This document shows positions 10,574 through 20,560 of a stretch of DNA of 54,571 nucleotides, one piece after another. The DNA comes from Nitrosospira sp. Nsp11 (GTDB lineage: Bacteria; Pseudomonadota; Gammaproteobacteria; Burkholderiales; Nitrosomonadaceae). Each line of letters starts with the position of its first letter. Positions within the stretch are counted from its first letter, which is position 1. Below the pieces are notes generated by a model that ran no database searches, was not told the DNA's origin, and saw only the letters and a list, made by a program, of their open reading frames with translations. A program made the position numbers and the translations under genes. Where the stretch lies: contig NZ_FRBV01000018.1 in assembly GCF_900142705.1 (NCBI RefSeq), positions 1 to 54,571 on the forward strand. Direction: 5' to 3'.

Positions 10574-10649
10574 CATTAAATGGTACAGTTCCCCGATATG
10601 CCATACCAGTTGCCAGGGTATGGCAGCATGGCACGAATAAATCGTTCTC

Positions 10650-11036
10650 TTATTCTGGCTGGTTACGCATGAAATCGGCAGTCTGATAGAAAGCCTTGGC
10701 GAGATTTTTGCACAATTCCTCGTCCAGCCCAACGTCCGCCATGGCACGATTCATGCAACCCAACCACTGGTCACGCTCCGGAGCGGCTATGGGGAAAGGC
10801 TTATGGCGGGTTCGCAGGCGCGGTTCGCCATGTTTTTCGGTATACAAAGATGGACCGCCTGTCCAACCGGATAGAAACATGAACAACTTGTCTCTCGAAC
10901 TGGCCAAATCTTGCGGATGAAGTTTACGTATGCCGTAATAGTCCGGGTCCTCATCCATCAGGTCGTAAAAGCGGTCTACCAGGCGACGAACAGCTGTTTC
11001 ACCACCCATCAGTTCATAAGCTTCTACAAGATGCAC
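10650..11036 (-). CDS. group 2 truncated haemoglobin
   Basis: A small 2-on-2 haem protein of 128 residues, in the normal range for group II (trHbO/GlbO). It shows the B-helix RFYDLM with tyrosine B10, the proximal histidine in LRTRHKPFPI and the group-II tryptophan G8 in RDQWLGCM. Group II globins bind oxygen and NO. In an ammonia oxidizer, which makes NO and hydroxylamine, a role in NO handling is reasonable, but that is inference. The start is GTG at 11036 with AGGAGAG four bases upstream. It is transcribed toward rhlE and separated from it by the bidirectional-looking terminator. Confidence 0.88.
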   Translation of the reverse strand: MHLVEAYELMGGETAVRRLVDRFYDLMDEDPDYYGIRKLHPQDLASSRDKLFMFLSGWTGGPSLYTEKHGEPRLRTRHKPFPIAAPERDQWLGCMNRAMADVGLDEELCKNLAKAFYQTADFMRNQPE

Positions 11037-11082
11037 TTCACTCTCCTATCTTATTCTTCAACCATCAGTCGCTATACAAGCG

Positions 11083-11913
11083 CTACGACAAGCGTGCAAC
11101 GCGCGGCCCCGGCCGTTCCTGTTTTCCCGGCAGTGGCTCGCGTTTTCCAAGCATGTGCAGGATACAGTAAACGCCGGCGGCAGCAAGCAGATGCTTTGCC
11201 GTATGACCGCTTATCAAATGACCGAGATCATAAATTTCCTGATCCTCGAGTTCCGCAAGCTTGGCAAAGCCATAGAACGTAAGCACCACGTAAATATCAG
11301 CGCCGCGGGTATATCTCGACCGGAAAAAAATGGCAAGCAGAAGAACCGCCAGCAATGAATAGAACTGTACGAAGACGTAAAAGTTCAGATTGCCGACGCC
11401 ATGCTGTTCACTCCAGTGCCAATGCACCACCGTTCCTGCTCCAATCGTGATCAACACAGGCAGCAACCGCGAGCCCAGCTTTGGATTGACGCGCTCGTTG
11501 AGCGCTGCGGCGAGCAGTGCGGTTATACCGATGGCAATCGGTAGCCGGTCCCACATCAGGCGGTCGTTATCGGGCATCAGGTGATAATAACCTGAGCCAA
11601 AGCAAGTCATTGCCACGCTCAGGAAAAGAATCAGGTAAGGCCAGCGTTCGCGCGACTCGATGAAAACTTCAGCTACCTGCGACCGGCCAGCGCGCAGTAT
11701 AAGCAAAAACTTCAAGCCGGCTATTCCAACAAACAGAAAGGCAATATTTGAAAATACATTTAAAAAATTGGGAATGCCGAAATAGGCGCGCGCATCGGCA
11801 AACTGATGATATTTTAGGGGCTGGGGAATAGGCGGCACAATCGCTGCAATCAGGAACATCCCGCCCGAAAGAATACCCAGCCACCACAACCGGGAACGCA
11901 TCCGATCCTCCAT
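11083..11913 (-). CDS. ceramidase-like (CREST superfamily) integral membrane protein
   Basis: A membrane protein with about seven hydrophobic segments and the histidine/aspartate pattern of the alkaline ceramidase/CREST family: SGYYHLMPDNDRLMWDRLP in the middle and SGHTAKHLLAA near the C terminus. These residues form the zinc-dependent hydrolase site in characterised relatives. The substrate in this organism is unknown. The open frame continues upstream into radA, so the start was placed at ATG 11913 (MEDRMRSR), behind GGGAGAAAGG. ATG 11901 behind GGAGG is an alternative. The gene follows radA with a gap of 34 bases and is probably co-transcribed with it. Confidence 0.78.
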   Translation of the reverse strand: MEDRMRSRLWWLGILSGGMFLIAAIVPPIPQPLKYHQFADARAYFGIPNFLNVFSNIAFLFVGIAGLKFLLILRAGRSQVAEVFIESRERWPYLILFLSVAMTCFGSGYYHLMPDNDRLMWDRLPIAIGITALLAAALNERVNPKLGSRLLPVLITIGAGTVVHWHWSEQHGVGNLNFYVFVQFYSLLAVLLLAIFFRSRYTRGADIYVVLTFYGFAKLAELEDQEIYDLGHLISGHTAKHLLAAAGVYCILHMLGKREPLPGKQERPGPRVARLS

Positions 11914-11947
11914 GCCCTTTCTCCCGAGATATATCCACTGCAGCGCT

Positions 11948-13309
11948 TCACCGCCGCATTTGCGCAACCGCTTCCTCCACCCGTTCCACTGCAATAACCT
12001 CGATGCCGGAAATTGCCTGCTTCGGCTTGTTGGCCTTGGGAACGATAGCCTGAACAAAACCCAGCTTCGCGGCTTCTTTCAGCCGTTCCTGGCCGCGCTG
12101 GACCGGACGTATTTCTCCCGCCAGCCCGACTTCACCGAACACCACCGTTTTTTCTGGCAGCGGCTTGTTCTTGAGTGAAGAAACAATAGCCAGCAATACC
12201 GCCAGATCTGCACCCGGCTCTGTGATTTTCACACCGCCCACCGCATTGACGAACACATCCTGATCAAAGCATGCAATGCCCGCATGGCGGTGCAATACCG
12301 CCAGCAACATCGCCAGGCGATTCTGTTCCAGCCCCACGCTGAGCCTTCTGGCATTAGGCGCATGTGCCTCATCCACCAGTGCCTGGATTTCCACCAGCAG
12401 CGGCCGGGTGCCTTCCTGTGTCACCATGATGCACGAGCCCGGCACCTGTCCCCCGTGGTGGGAAAGAAACAGAGCCGAAGGATTGCTCACCTCGCGCAAA
12501 CCTTTTTCGTTCATGGCGAACACGCCAAGTTCGTTCACCGCGCCAAAGCGGTTTTTGAAAGCTCGAATCAGGCGAAAACTGGAATGGGTGTCGCCCTCGA
12601 AGTAGAGCACCGTGTCCACCATATGCTCCAGCACGCGCGGACCGGCCAACGCCCCTTCCTTGGTGACATGGCCCACCAGAATGATGCACGTGCCGCTTGC
12701 CTTGGCGAGCCGCGTCAGTTGAGCGGCGCACTCGCGCACCTGGGCGACCGAACCCGGCGCCGACTGCAGCGCGTCGGAATAAATCGTCTGTATGGAATCG
12801 ATTACCGCGACATCCGGTTTGCGTTCCGCCAATGCTGACTGGATTTTTTCCAGCCGTATTTCGGCCAAAAAATGTATCGCCTTTGCATCCAGGGTCATGC
12901 GTTTTGCCCGTAGCGCCACCTGCTGCGCCGACTCTTCGCCGCTTACATACAATACATTGGCCGTGGCGGATATCTGCGACATATGACATAGTGCTTGCAG
13001 CAGCAACGTTGATTTTCCTATTCCCGGATCCCCCCCTAGCAGCACCACACCGCCATGCACCAGGCCGCCGCCCAATACCCGGTCAAATTCGGCCATGCCG
13101 GTGGAGTAACGCGGCTCTTCCCCCGTCTTCACCCCGCTCAAGCTTTGCACCTGTCCTGTTTCGGATACCGGCGTAAAACGGGTCACGGCTTTTTCGGCGA
13201 TTGCCTCGACCAGTGTGTTCCATGCCTGGCAATGCGGGCACTGCCCCTGCCATTTCAAGGTCTGGCCGCCGCACTCGGTGCAGGAATAGGTGGATTTGGG
13301 TTTAGCCAT
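11948..13309 (-). CDS. radA: RadA, DNA repair and recombination ATPase
   Basis: RadA (Sms) is a hexameric RecA-like helicase that extends recombination intermediates. All hallmarks are visible in the 453 residues: the N-terminal four-cysteine zinc motif (CTECGG...CPHC), Walker A GGDPGIGKST, the RadA-specific KNRFG motif near residue 250, and a C-terminal Lon-like domain. The length matches the family norm. It is the first gene of a likely two-gene unit with the ceramidase-like gene. Confidence 0.96.
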   Translation of the reverse strand: MAKPKSTYSCTECGGQTLKWQGQCPHCQAWNTLVEAIAEKAVTRFTPVSETGQVQSLSGVKTGEEPRYSTGMAEFDRVLGGGLVHGGVVLLGGDPGIGKSTLLLQALCHMSQISATANVLYVSGEESAQQVALRAKRMTLDAKAIHFLAEIRLEKIQSALAERKPDVAVIDSIQTIYSDALQSAPGSVAQVRECAAQLTRLAKASGTCIILVGHVTKEGALAGPRVLEHMVDTVLYFEGDTHSSFRLIRAFKNRFGAVNELGVFAMNEKGLREVSNPSALFLSHHGGQVPGSCIMVTQEGTRPLLVEIQALVDEAHAPNARRLSVGLEQNRLAMLLAVLHRHAGIACFDQDVFVNAVGGVKITEPGADLAVLLAIVSSLKNKPLPEKTVVFGEVGLAGEIRPVQRGQERLKEAAKLGFVQAIVPKANKPKQAISGIEVIAVERVEEAVAQMRR

Positions 13310-13583
13310 AGAAAATTATTTTGGGCGGAATGGCTCCGCAGTTTGTGGATAATCCTGTCATTTCACAATTCCGGAAAATACGTTTTGAATAAGTAAATTG
13401 ATTTATTAATGCCATGGTCTATATATAGCAATTGCGCTTATATTACAAAAATTATTCGTATTCGATGAAGGACGCATTACCGTCCTCATCAGCGATCAGG
13501 CAAACCCAAGCGTCACGTGCGGATCTGCCGGGCAAAACTACGTGGTCCCGTAAGCGAAACCAACGGTGCGCCGATTGACGCTA

Positions 13584-13589
13584 TATAAT
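13584..13589 (+). promoter_or_regulatory. -10 box of the MFS gene promoter
   Basis: A perfect TATAAT sits 54 bases before the chosen MFS start codon. No good -35 is present at 16-18 bases, so this would be a weak or activator-dependent promoter. Confidence 0.35.
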
Positions 13590-13643
13590 CCATTGGTCGT
13601 CAATAGCAACAACGCGGTATTTTCTTATAGCCGGGGTTTCCTG

Positions 13644-15293
13644 ATGAGCACGTCCCCCAACGATAGCCCCTCGAACATCTCGATTCCCGGCGCGTACTCG
13701 CCGCTCAAGTTACAGACGTTCAGATTTTTCTGGCTCGCATCTCTCGGTTCCAATATCGGTACCTGGATCAATGCGGTAGCCTCCGGCTGGGTGATGACCG
13801 ACCTTTCCCCCTCCCCAGTAATGGTGTCGCTCGTACAGGCGGCGGCATCATTGCCGATGGTACTGTTCGCGCTGGTCGCCGGCGCGCTCACCGATATCGT
13901 CGACCGACGCCGCTATTTGCTTGCAACACAAATATGGATGGCGCTTGCCGCCGCCACACTGGCTTTCCTGTCCGCCATCGATCAGCTCGATGCCTGGTAC
14001 CTCTTGATCCTGACCTTCGCCATGGGCATCGGGGCATCGATGGCAACACCTGCAATGAACGTCACCGGTCCCGAGCTTGTTCCCAGAAACCTGCTGCCGC
14101 AGGCCGTCGCCCTGAGTTCGCTATCGATGAATCTCTCGCGCTCCATCGGCCCGGCCATTGGCGGCCTTTTACTGTCCCAGCTGGGGCCGTGGGCGGCCTA
14201 TAGCCTTAACGCAATCTCGTTTATCGGCATGATACTGATGTTGTGGCACTGGAAACCTGAACCGGATGAGCGCTCTCTGCCGCCTGAGCGCTTCTTCCAG
14301 GCGCTGCGCGCGGGATTGCGCTATGCACGCATGGCCTCACCGTTTCGCGCGGTTCTGATCCGCGCCACAGCTTTCATTGTCTTCACGATTTCCGCATGGG
14401 CGCTCCTCCCGCTGATTGCGCGCAATGAGCTCGCGGGCGGTCCGGCAACCTATGGATTCCTCCTGACCTTTGTCGGCATTGGCGCGGTTGGTGCCGTTAT
14501 TAGTTTACCGAGGCTTCAGGCGCATGTCTCGCGCGACCGCCTGGTACTTGTCGCGAGCATAGTGTATGCGTTGACCGTCGTAGCCTTGGCGACGATCCGG
14601 AGCGAAGCAATATTGTACGGAGTCATGCTGGTTTCCGGCGCCACGTGGGTCACTGTCCTGTCTTCGCTGCAGGTCGCGGCGCAGATCTCGGTGCCCACCT
14701 GGGTTCGGGGACGTGCGTTATCGCTCTACATCATGGTGATCTCCGCCGGAATGGCGCTCGGCAGTCTGCTATGGGGGTGGTTTGCCTCGGAAGCTGGCAT
14801 TCCGGCAGCCCTGGTGGTCTCGGCTGCGGGCGCCGTGGCGGCAGCACTGGCTGCGCGCGGATTCAGCCTGGGTGCCCAGGAAGCACCTGACTTGGCGCCA
14901 TCTGATCATTGGGCGCCGCACCCGCCCGCCGCTGCGGAACTTGACCGGCGCCGGGGCCCGGTCCTGGTGACTATCGAGTACGAGGTTGCGCTAGACCAGC
15001 GCGTTGCCTTCCTGGATGCGATACAACCGCTCGGCGCATTACGCCGCCGCGATGGTGCGTTTGCCTGGGGCATCTTTGAGGATATTACCGTGCCCGGCCG
15101 CTACATCGAGCTCTTCCAGCATGACTCATGGCTCGACCATTTGCGTCAGCATACGCGTGTCACGCGCGAGGATCAGCGTGTTCAGGAAAATGTCCTCCGC
15201 TTTCACACAGGTAGCAAAGCCCCAACTGTTTCTCATTTTGTGGGCGGTGCACCAGCGACGCTCACGGATAGGTCAGTTGCGGCGAGCCCATAA
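13644..15293 (+). CDS. MFS exporter of the EntS-like MFS_3 family
   Basis: A 12-TM-type major facilitator of about 549 residues. The N-terminal FRFFWLASLGSNIGTWINAV and the loop DIVDRRRYLL are typical of the MFS_3 (EntS-like) group, and most of residues 30-420 is hydrophobic. A soluble C-terminal domain of about 100 residues follows (GPVLVTIEYEVALDQ... to HFVGG), a usual extension in this family that resembles a dimeric alpha-beta barrel. EntS exports a siderophore; no siderophore genes are nearby, so the substrate is unknown. The start ATG at 13644 (MSTSPND) was chosen over an upstream in-frame ATG at 13566 because the intervening residues look non-coding. Confidence 0.82.
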   Translation: MSTSPNDSPSNISIPGAYSPLKLQTFRFFWLASLGSNIGTWINAVASGWVMTDLSPSPVMVSLVQAAASLPMVLFALVAGALTDIVDRRRYLLATQIWMALAAATLAFLSAIDQLDAWYLLILTFAMGIGASMATPAMNVTGPELVPRNLLPQAVALSSLSMNLSRSIGPAIGGLLLSQLGPWAAYSLNAISFIGMILMLWHWKPEPDERSLPPERFFQALRAGLRYARMASPFRAVLIRATAFIVFTISAWALLPLIARNELAGGPATYGFLLTFVGIGAVGAVISLPRLQAHVSRDRLVLVASIVYALTVVALATIRSEAILYGVMLVSGATWVTVLSSLQVAAQISVPTWVRGRALSLYIMVISAGMALGSLLWGWFASEAGIPAALVVSAAGAVAAALAARGFSLGAQEAPDLAPSDHWAPHPPAAAELDRRRGPVLVTIEYEVALDQRVAFLDAIQPLGALRRRDGAFAWGIFEDITVPGRYIELFQHDSWLDHLRQHTRVTREDQRVQENVLRFHTGSKAPTVSHFVGGAPATLTDRSVAASP

Positions 15294-15385
15294 AAGAGCG
15301 GACTTGCCTTGCTGCCAGCCTGTCGCGCTTGAAGAATCGCAGCGAAAAAGTGACTGGTGAGGGCAGATGGTGCCGATTTTGAAGG

Positions 15386-15474
15386 CCAATAGTTATTCTA
15401 TTGGTCGAAAAAGCGGCAAAATATGAACCGCCCAAATGCTTTTGCGCTTTTGCGCTTTTGCAGCCGATTTCCTT
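15386..15474. repeat. dispersed intergenic repeat, copy A
   Basis: This segment matches 50061-50137 almost base for base over CGAAAAAGCGGC, AAATATGAACCG and CAGCCGATTTCCTT. Copy A holds three 9-base units of CTTTTGCG(C) where copy B has one, and its left end CCAATA...TATTGG can form a small stem. Copy A lies upstream of the pirin gene. Two copies 35 kb apart suggest a repeat family. Confidence 0.75.
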
Positions 15475-15582
15475 TAAATTCGATAGGCTGCCAGGTTCGT
15501 GCTTCGGTCTCGTCGACTGCGGGTGCGTTCGCCGCAGCCGTTTCCCTGCCCTTATTTTCGTTATCCACAAGGAGAACAAACC

Positions 15583-16281
15583 ATGCTAGATATACGTCAC
15601 GCCCAGGATCGCGGCCATGCCAATCTCGGCTGGCTGAATTCGTGGCACAGTTTTTCTTTTGGGGATTACTACGACCCCAAACATACGCAGTTTCGTGCGT
15701 TGCGCGTAATCAACGATGATACCGTCGAACCGGGACGTGGTTTTGGTACGCATGGCCACCGCGATATGGAAATCGTCAGCTATGTGCTGGAAGGCGCGCT
15801 TGCGCACGAGGACAGCATGGGCACCGGCTCCATTATTCGTCCAGGCAGCGTGCAGCGCATGAGTGCAGGCACGGGTGTGCAACATAGCGAATTCAATCCC
15901 TCCCAGAGTGAAAAAGCCCATTTTCTGCAAATCTGGTTCTTGCCCAACAAGACAGGAATTTCCCCCAGCTATGAAGAAAAATACTTTGACGACACCGAGA
16001 AGCGCGGGCGGTTAAGATTGATTGCTTCGCCGGATAGCGCTGATGGATCCGTAAAAATTCACGCCGATGCGAAGCTATTCGCCGCGCTGGTGGATGACGG
16101 CGAACGGGTTGAGCAAACTATCGTCCCGGGTGGCTATGTTTATGTTCACGTCGCGCGCGGCGAGGTATCGCTGAACGGTACCCGCTTGCACGCAGGCGAT
16201 GGCGCAAGTCTTATCGATGAAAGTCACCTGGTTCTCGATCAAGGCCAGAAAGCGGAGGTACTTGTTTTCGAGCTGGCATAG
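15583..16281 (+). CDS. pirin family protein (YhhW-like bicupin)
   Basis: A 232-residue bicupin of the pirin family. The N-terminal cupin carries the metal-binding histidines in FGTHGHRDMEIVSY and the later GVQHSEFN, matching the three-His/one-Glu site of E. coli YhhW, which shows quercetinase activity. The C-terminal cupin is degenerate, as usual. The physiological role is not known; some family members act as redox sensors or transcription cofactors. The ATG at 15583 is backed by AAGGAGA. The frame upstream (from 15499) overlaps the region after the dispersed repeat and is not coding. Confidence 0.88.
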   Translation: MLDIRHAQDRGHANLGWLNSWHSFSFGDYYDPKHTQFRALRVINDDTVEPGRGFGTHGHRDMEIVSYVLEGALAHEDSMGTGSIIRPGSVQRMSAGTGVQHSEFNPSQSEKAHFLQIWFLPNKTGISPSYEEKYFDDTEKRGRLRLIASPDSADGSVKIHADAKLFAALVDDGERVEQTIVPGGYVYVHVARGEVSLNGTRLHAGDGASLIDESHLVLDQGQKAEVLVFELA

Positions 16282-16431
16282 CTGACAGAGCTATAAAGGT
16301 AGAGGGCAGAGGGGAAGGGGCTGCAAGTCCAAACGACTTGAGCCAAAATGGCGAATGCTGGGCGGAGGATGAGCCCAAACTGTACCTTACCTCAACCAGC
16401 GGAATCCGCTTGAAAACGCGGTGTGCGCCGC

Positions 16432-17862
16432 TTAAACAAGCTGTGTATCAGGTTGCCACTGGATCACTATACCCGGTTCTCCCGCCGTCGCCTGAAAATC
16501 GGAATTCACGCCGATTCCCGGTACGCATACGAGATGTTCCCCACTGAATATCAGCGGCAGCATTTCCCGCTCCCATGATGGGAGCGATGCCTCGCGTAAA
16601 AGATTCTTGAGGCTGCGGCGCGGGCGTTTTCGATCCGGCTGCAAACGCTCCCCGCCATGTCGCGGACGAATCGTGACCGGATGCTCTGAGAGTTTTTGTA
16701 GATTGATCCCCATGCCTCTATCGTGCGCGAATATAAGCGTACCGCCGAGCTCGGCAATGATCAGTTGCTTTTCTCCATGCCATGGCACCTGCCAATCCAC
16801 GGCTGGCAATTCATCAGGTCTTGAGATGTCCCGGTTGCGCACGTGAACCATGCCTCTGAAGCAGCGAACTTCGGTATTGCCGAAAATCACCCGCAGTTTT
16901 GCATCTGGGCGGGAGGACAGCAATTGCCGCAAGATTTCTTCGAGCTTTGTCGTGCTGGGGAGTATCGCGCCCTGCTGCGCCAAAGTGTAGCGCAACAGGT
17001 TTCTGGCCCGAGGAAAACTCAATTTACGCAAGTCTTCAATGTGAAGTCTTCCAGGGACAATGCATTCCCTGCTGTCGGCCTCGGCTAATTCATCCAGCAG
17101 GGCGGATGCCTCCGCCATATGCCGGCTTGCGCGCAGGAAAGTTGTGCGATAAGAAGGGAAACGCTTTTCCAGTAGAGGGAAAAGCTCATGGCGCAGGAAA
17201 TTCCGATCGAAAGATACATCTTCGTTGCTCTCATCGGTGACCCACTGCAATCCATTCTTTCTGGCATAATCTTCGATCTCGCGCCGGGACACGTCAAGTA
17301 ATGGTCTGAGTATTCGCGGCCTGTCATCCAGCGGCGCCGACTTCCCGTCAACGGCTTCTAATCCTTGTTTACCGTTTGCCTGCGCCAGATTCCTGACGAC
17401 CGGCATAGCCCCCAAGCCCTTCACACCCGCTCCGCGCAGCAATTGCAGCAACAGGGTTTCAGCCTGGTCGTCCAGATGCTGGGCCAGCACCACATAATTG
17501 GCTTCGATTTTTTCGAATATCCGGTAGCGCTCGTCACGAGCCAGCGCTTCCAGGCTGACGCCTGGTTCCCGCCTGATTTTCAGTTTGGCAACTTCAAGCG
17601 GAATGCTTCTGGATCGGCATAGATCCCGGCAAAATTCGCTCCACCTGTCTGTGTTGGCGCTAATGCCGTGGTTGACGTGAATGGCCGAGAGCGAAAACTG
17701 CATTTCAACCGATACCGGGATCAGCAAATCCAGCAGCACGACCGAGTCCACCCCGCCGCTCAACGCGACGGCCAGACGATCTCCTGGCTGAACTTGTTCA
17801 TGCAGCACATTCTCAGTCCTGCGCGAAATGCTATTTGATTTTGACTTCCTTGAATTTGCCAT
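16432..17862 (-). CDS. tilS: TilS, tRNA(Ile)-lysidine synthase
   Basis: TilS converts C34 of the CAU-anticodon isoleucine tRNA to lysidine, so that AUA is read. The PP-loop motif SGGVDS lies near residue 35 ([18 protein letters not shown]), followed by the N-type ATP pyrophosphatase domain, the TilS substrate-binding region and a C-terminal TilS_C domain. At 476 residues it is normal for betaproteobacteria. The start lies inside the accA 3' end (32-base overlap), which indicates translational coupling. A GTG at 17808 would remove the overlap but would leave very little before the PP-loop. Confidence 0.93.
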   Translation of the reverse strand: MANSRKSKSNSISRRTENVLHEQVQPGDRLAVALSGGVDSVVLLDLLIPVSVEMQFSLSAIHVNHGISANTDRWSEFCRDLCRSRSIPLEVAKLKIRREPGVSLEALARDERYRIFEKIEANYVVLAQHLDDQAETLLLQLLRGAGVKGLGAMPVVRNLAQANGKQGLEAVDGKSAPLDDRPRILRPLLDVSRREIEDYARKNGLQWVTDESNEDVSFDRNFLRHELFPLLEKRFPSYRTTFLRASRHMAEASALLDELAEADSRECIVPGRLHIEDLRKLSFPRARNLLRYTLAQQGAILPSTTKLEEILRQLLSSRPDAKLRVIFGNTEVRCFRGMVHVRNRDISRPDELPAVDWQVPWHGEKQLIIAELGGTLIFAHDRGMGINLQKLSEHPVTIRPRHGGERLQPDRKRPRRSLKNLLREASLPSWEREMLPLIFSGEHLVCVPGIGVNSDFQATAGEPGIVIQWQPDTQLV

Positions 17863-18799
17863 ATCCCATCAGCCGCTCAAAACGTTTCTCCAGCAATAAT
17901 TCCGTGGAGTAGCCTTGTAACTGCTTGAGCGATTCCTGCAATGATTTCCTGGCGGACTGCATGGTAGCCAGATAATCGCGATGCGCTCCGCCTGGTGGCT
18001 CACTGATGATCTTGTCAATCAACCCCAAGGTTTTGAGGCGATGAGCGGTAATGCCCATGATCTCGGCAGCTTCCGGCGCCTTGTCCGCGCTCTTCCATAA
18101 AATGGAGGCACAACCTTCAGGAGAGATGACGGAGTATGTTGCGTATTGCAGCATCTGCACCACATCTCCCACCGCCACTGCCAGCGCCCCGCCAGAACCG
18201 CCCTCGCCGATAACCGTGCAGATCACCGGCACTTTCAGTTCCGCCAGTACAAAAAGATTTCGTCCGATAGCCTCTGACTGGCCGCGCTCTTCCGCGCCGA
18301 TGCCCGGTGACGCGCCCGGCGTATCGATGAATGTGATTAAAGGCACGTTGAATTTTTCCGCCAGGCGCATCAGGCGCAATGCCTTGCGATAGCCTTCAGG
18401 CTGGGGCATGCCAAAGTTGCGATGAATTTTTTCCTTGGTGTCGCGTCCTTTTTGCTGTCCGATAACCATTACCGCCTGCCCGTTAAACCGTGCTAATCCG
18501 CCAATGATGGCGTAATCATCGGCAAAACTCCTGTCCCCGTGAAGCTCTTCAAAATCGGTGAATAGATGCTGGATGTAATCAAGCGTATAAGGACGCTGTG
18601 GATGCCGGGCGACCTGCGAAATCTGCCATGGAGTCAGCTTGGAATATATGCTGTTCGTCAGTGACTGGCTTTTCTTTTGCAGACGCAGGATTTCAGCCGA
18701 GATATCCACCGCTGAGTCGTCTTGTGCAAAACGCAGTTCTTCAATTTTTGCTTCAAGCTCAGCGATGGGCTGCTCGAAATCCAGGAAGGTAATTTTCAT
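17831..18799 (-). CDS. accA: AccA, acetyl-CoA carboxylase carboxyltransferase alpha subunit
   Basis: AccA, with AccD, transfers the carboxyl group from biotin to acetyl-CoA in the first step of fatty acid synthesis. The 322-residue protein has the family's N-terminal helical segment and the crotonase-like core with the carboxyltransferase sequences [20 protein letters not shown] and [10 protein letters not shown]. It is directly coupled to tilS (overlap 32 bases), a common betaproteobacterial arrangement. Confidence 0.96.
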   Translation of the reverse strand: MKITFLDFEQPIAELEAKIEELRFAQDDSAVDISAEILRLQKKSQSLTNSIYSKLTPWQISQVARHPQRPYTLDYIQHLFTDFEELHGDRSFADDYAIIGGLARFNGQAVMVIGQQKGRDTKEKIHRNFGMPQPEGYRKALRLMRLAEKFNVPLITFIDTPGASPGIGAEERGQSEAIGRNLFVLAELKVPVICTVIGEGGSGGALAVAVGDVVQMLQYATYSVISPEGCASILWKSADKAPEAAEIMGITAHRLKTLGLIDKIISEPPGGAHRDYLATMQSARKSLQESLKQLQGYSTELLLEKRFERLMGYGKFKEVKIK

Positions 18800-19126
18800 G
18801 CAACACGGGCGTAAATTTAAAAACGTAATGATACAGGATCATGCGGCACCCCAAAAACGCATTCCGGGTAAAGAATGAAAACGAAAGCAATTCGGGCCCT
18901 ACCTGCACCGGGTTCGAACGAATCTTCAGCATTTTTTCGTTTTATTTTCAAGGCAGGTGTCTCAATAGCAGAGGCCTTCTTTATCGAATATGTCGTGTAC
19001 GGGATGCAGGAACGGTCACAAGAAATTCATAGGAAATTTACGGAGAATTTCGCACTTGACTTTATTTTTGGCAGATAATTAATTTTATTTGTAATGTTTC
19101 TGATCCTTTTAAAAGCGAAATCCTGA
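18800..19126. other. intergenic region accA / outer-membrane barrel gene
   Basis: A divergent spacer of 327 bases. A 67-codon open frame (18875-19078) has no ribosome binding site or recognisable product. The last 70 bases are AT-rich and may hold the promoter of the barrel gene; no clear consensus pair is visible. Confidence 0.4.
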
Positions 19127-20449
19127 ATGGACCGCACTTCAGAACAGAGAAACCGCGCGATGTTTACCGTAGTCGGTATCCTGTTATTGGCCATTCTGAA
19201 CTTGGGTGAGGTGCATGCGAATAACTTGGGAAACCTCTTCAGGGAAAGCGGTATGCAGGTCGGCGGCTGGATTAATGGTGGAGCGACATACAACGCGAAT
19301 AACCCATCCGATGGGTTCAATGGTGCCGTCACTTTCGCTGACCGGGCCAATCGATTTCAGTTGAATCAATTTAATTTATTTATACAGCGTGCCGTGCCAT
19401 CGGAAGGCACAGAATGGGATCTCGGTGGCCGTTTCGATTTTCTGTTCGGTACGGATGCTATTTATACCCAGGCTTTCGGCATTTCCGCTTTCGATGAGAA
19501 TACCGGCGCGCCCTCGGATAGGGGGAATTGGGATCTCAATTTGTGCTGTAAATCGACACGCACTTATGGCATAGCGCTTCCGCAGGCCTATCTGGAGGCA
19601 TACGTGCCGATCGGTAACGGCCTCAATATCAAGGCTGGGCATTTCTACACGCCACTTGGTTATGAAACCGTTCCCGCTCCCGATAATTTCTTTTATACCC
19701 ATGCATACATCCTTAACAGTGGCGAGCCGTTTACCCATACGGGCCTGTTGGGCAACTATACAGTCAATGCCAACTGGTCACTTCTGGGTGGCGCAACCAC
19801 AGGCAGCGCAACGGGCGGTTGGGATGGAGGTTTTGATAAGCAACTGGATAACTGGGGCGGCTTGGCTGGCGTGCTTTGGACGAGTGACGACAAGAGAACC
19901 GCTGCGAATGTCGGCGGCACCTATGCGCAGACAGCGACAAATGAACCCTGGATCATGTATAGCGTCGTGCTACAGCACAGGATCACTCCTAAAACTCACC
20001 TGGTCGTGCACCATACGCACGGCTGGGCCAGCAAGATTTTCCTGGGGAACGAGATCAAGAATGCTGAATGGTACAGCATCAATACGCACCTGACCTATAA
20101 CCTTCTCAATGACTTATCTATTGGCATTCGCGCCGAACGCTTTACCGATAGAAACGGTTGGCGTGTCTTCTCACCCTACCGGATACTTTCCGCAACCAAC
20201 AACAGAGGCATTAGTTATGCGGGCAACATCCCGTTCATCGGTGCCCCCGCCAATTATTACGCAGTTACGCTGGGTATGAACTGGAAACCAGCCAAGAGAC
20301 TGAAAGTGGACTGGAAGCCGATGCAGAAGCTCAATGTTCGCCCGAACATCCGTTATGACCGAGCGGATGGCATAGACATGGCATTCCGGCCATTTGACGG
20401 CAGGAAGGACCAATTTTTGTTCTCGCTGGATGCCACGATCCCATTTTGA
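19127..20449 (+). CDS. outer-membrane beta-barrel protein, BBP2/OmpL-like
   Basis: A 440-residue protein with a signal peptide (MFTVVGILLLAILNLGEVHA) and a body of alternating aromatic/hydrophobic strands ending in phenylalanine (SLDATIPF), the signature of an outer-membrane barrel. The features GWINGGATYNAN, FNLFIQRAV and KAGHFYTPLGYE fit the BBP2 (OmpL-like putative porin) family seen in environmental proteobacteria. The solute is unknown. The start could be ATG 19127 or ATG 19160; the second puts the hydrophobic core right at the N terminus. It is apparently monocistronic. Confidence 0.78.
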   Translation: MDRTSEQRNRAMFTVVGILLLAILNLGEVHANNLGNLFRESGMQVGGWINGGATYNANNPSDGFNGAVTFADRANRFQLNQFNLFIQRAVPSEGTEWDLGGRFDFLFGTDAIYTQAFGISAFDENTGAPSDRGNWDLNLCCKSTRTYGIALPQAYLEAYVPIGNGLNIKAGHFYTPLGYETVPAPDNFFYTHAYILNSGEPFTHTGLLGNYTVNANWSLLGGATTGSATGGWDGGFDKQLDNWGGLAGVLWTSDDKRTAANVGGTYAQTATNEPWIMYSVVLQHRITPKTHLVVHHTHGWASKIFLGNEIKNAEWYSINTHLTYNLLNDLSIGIRAERFTDRNGWRVFSPYRILSATNNRGISYAGNIPFIGAPANYYAVTLGMNWKPAKRLKVDWKPMQKLNVRPNIRYDRADGIDMAFRPFDGRKDQFLFSLDATIPF

Positions 20450-20560
20450 CGCATGCATGTATTTACCGTTAGGGCGGCTCAGTTGACGGCTGTATCAGTA
20501 CTCCTCGCAAAATACGTGTAAAATGGAGGGTTTTTCAAATCCTTTTTCAGGCATATTACT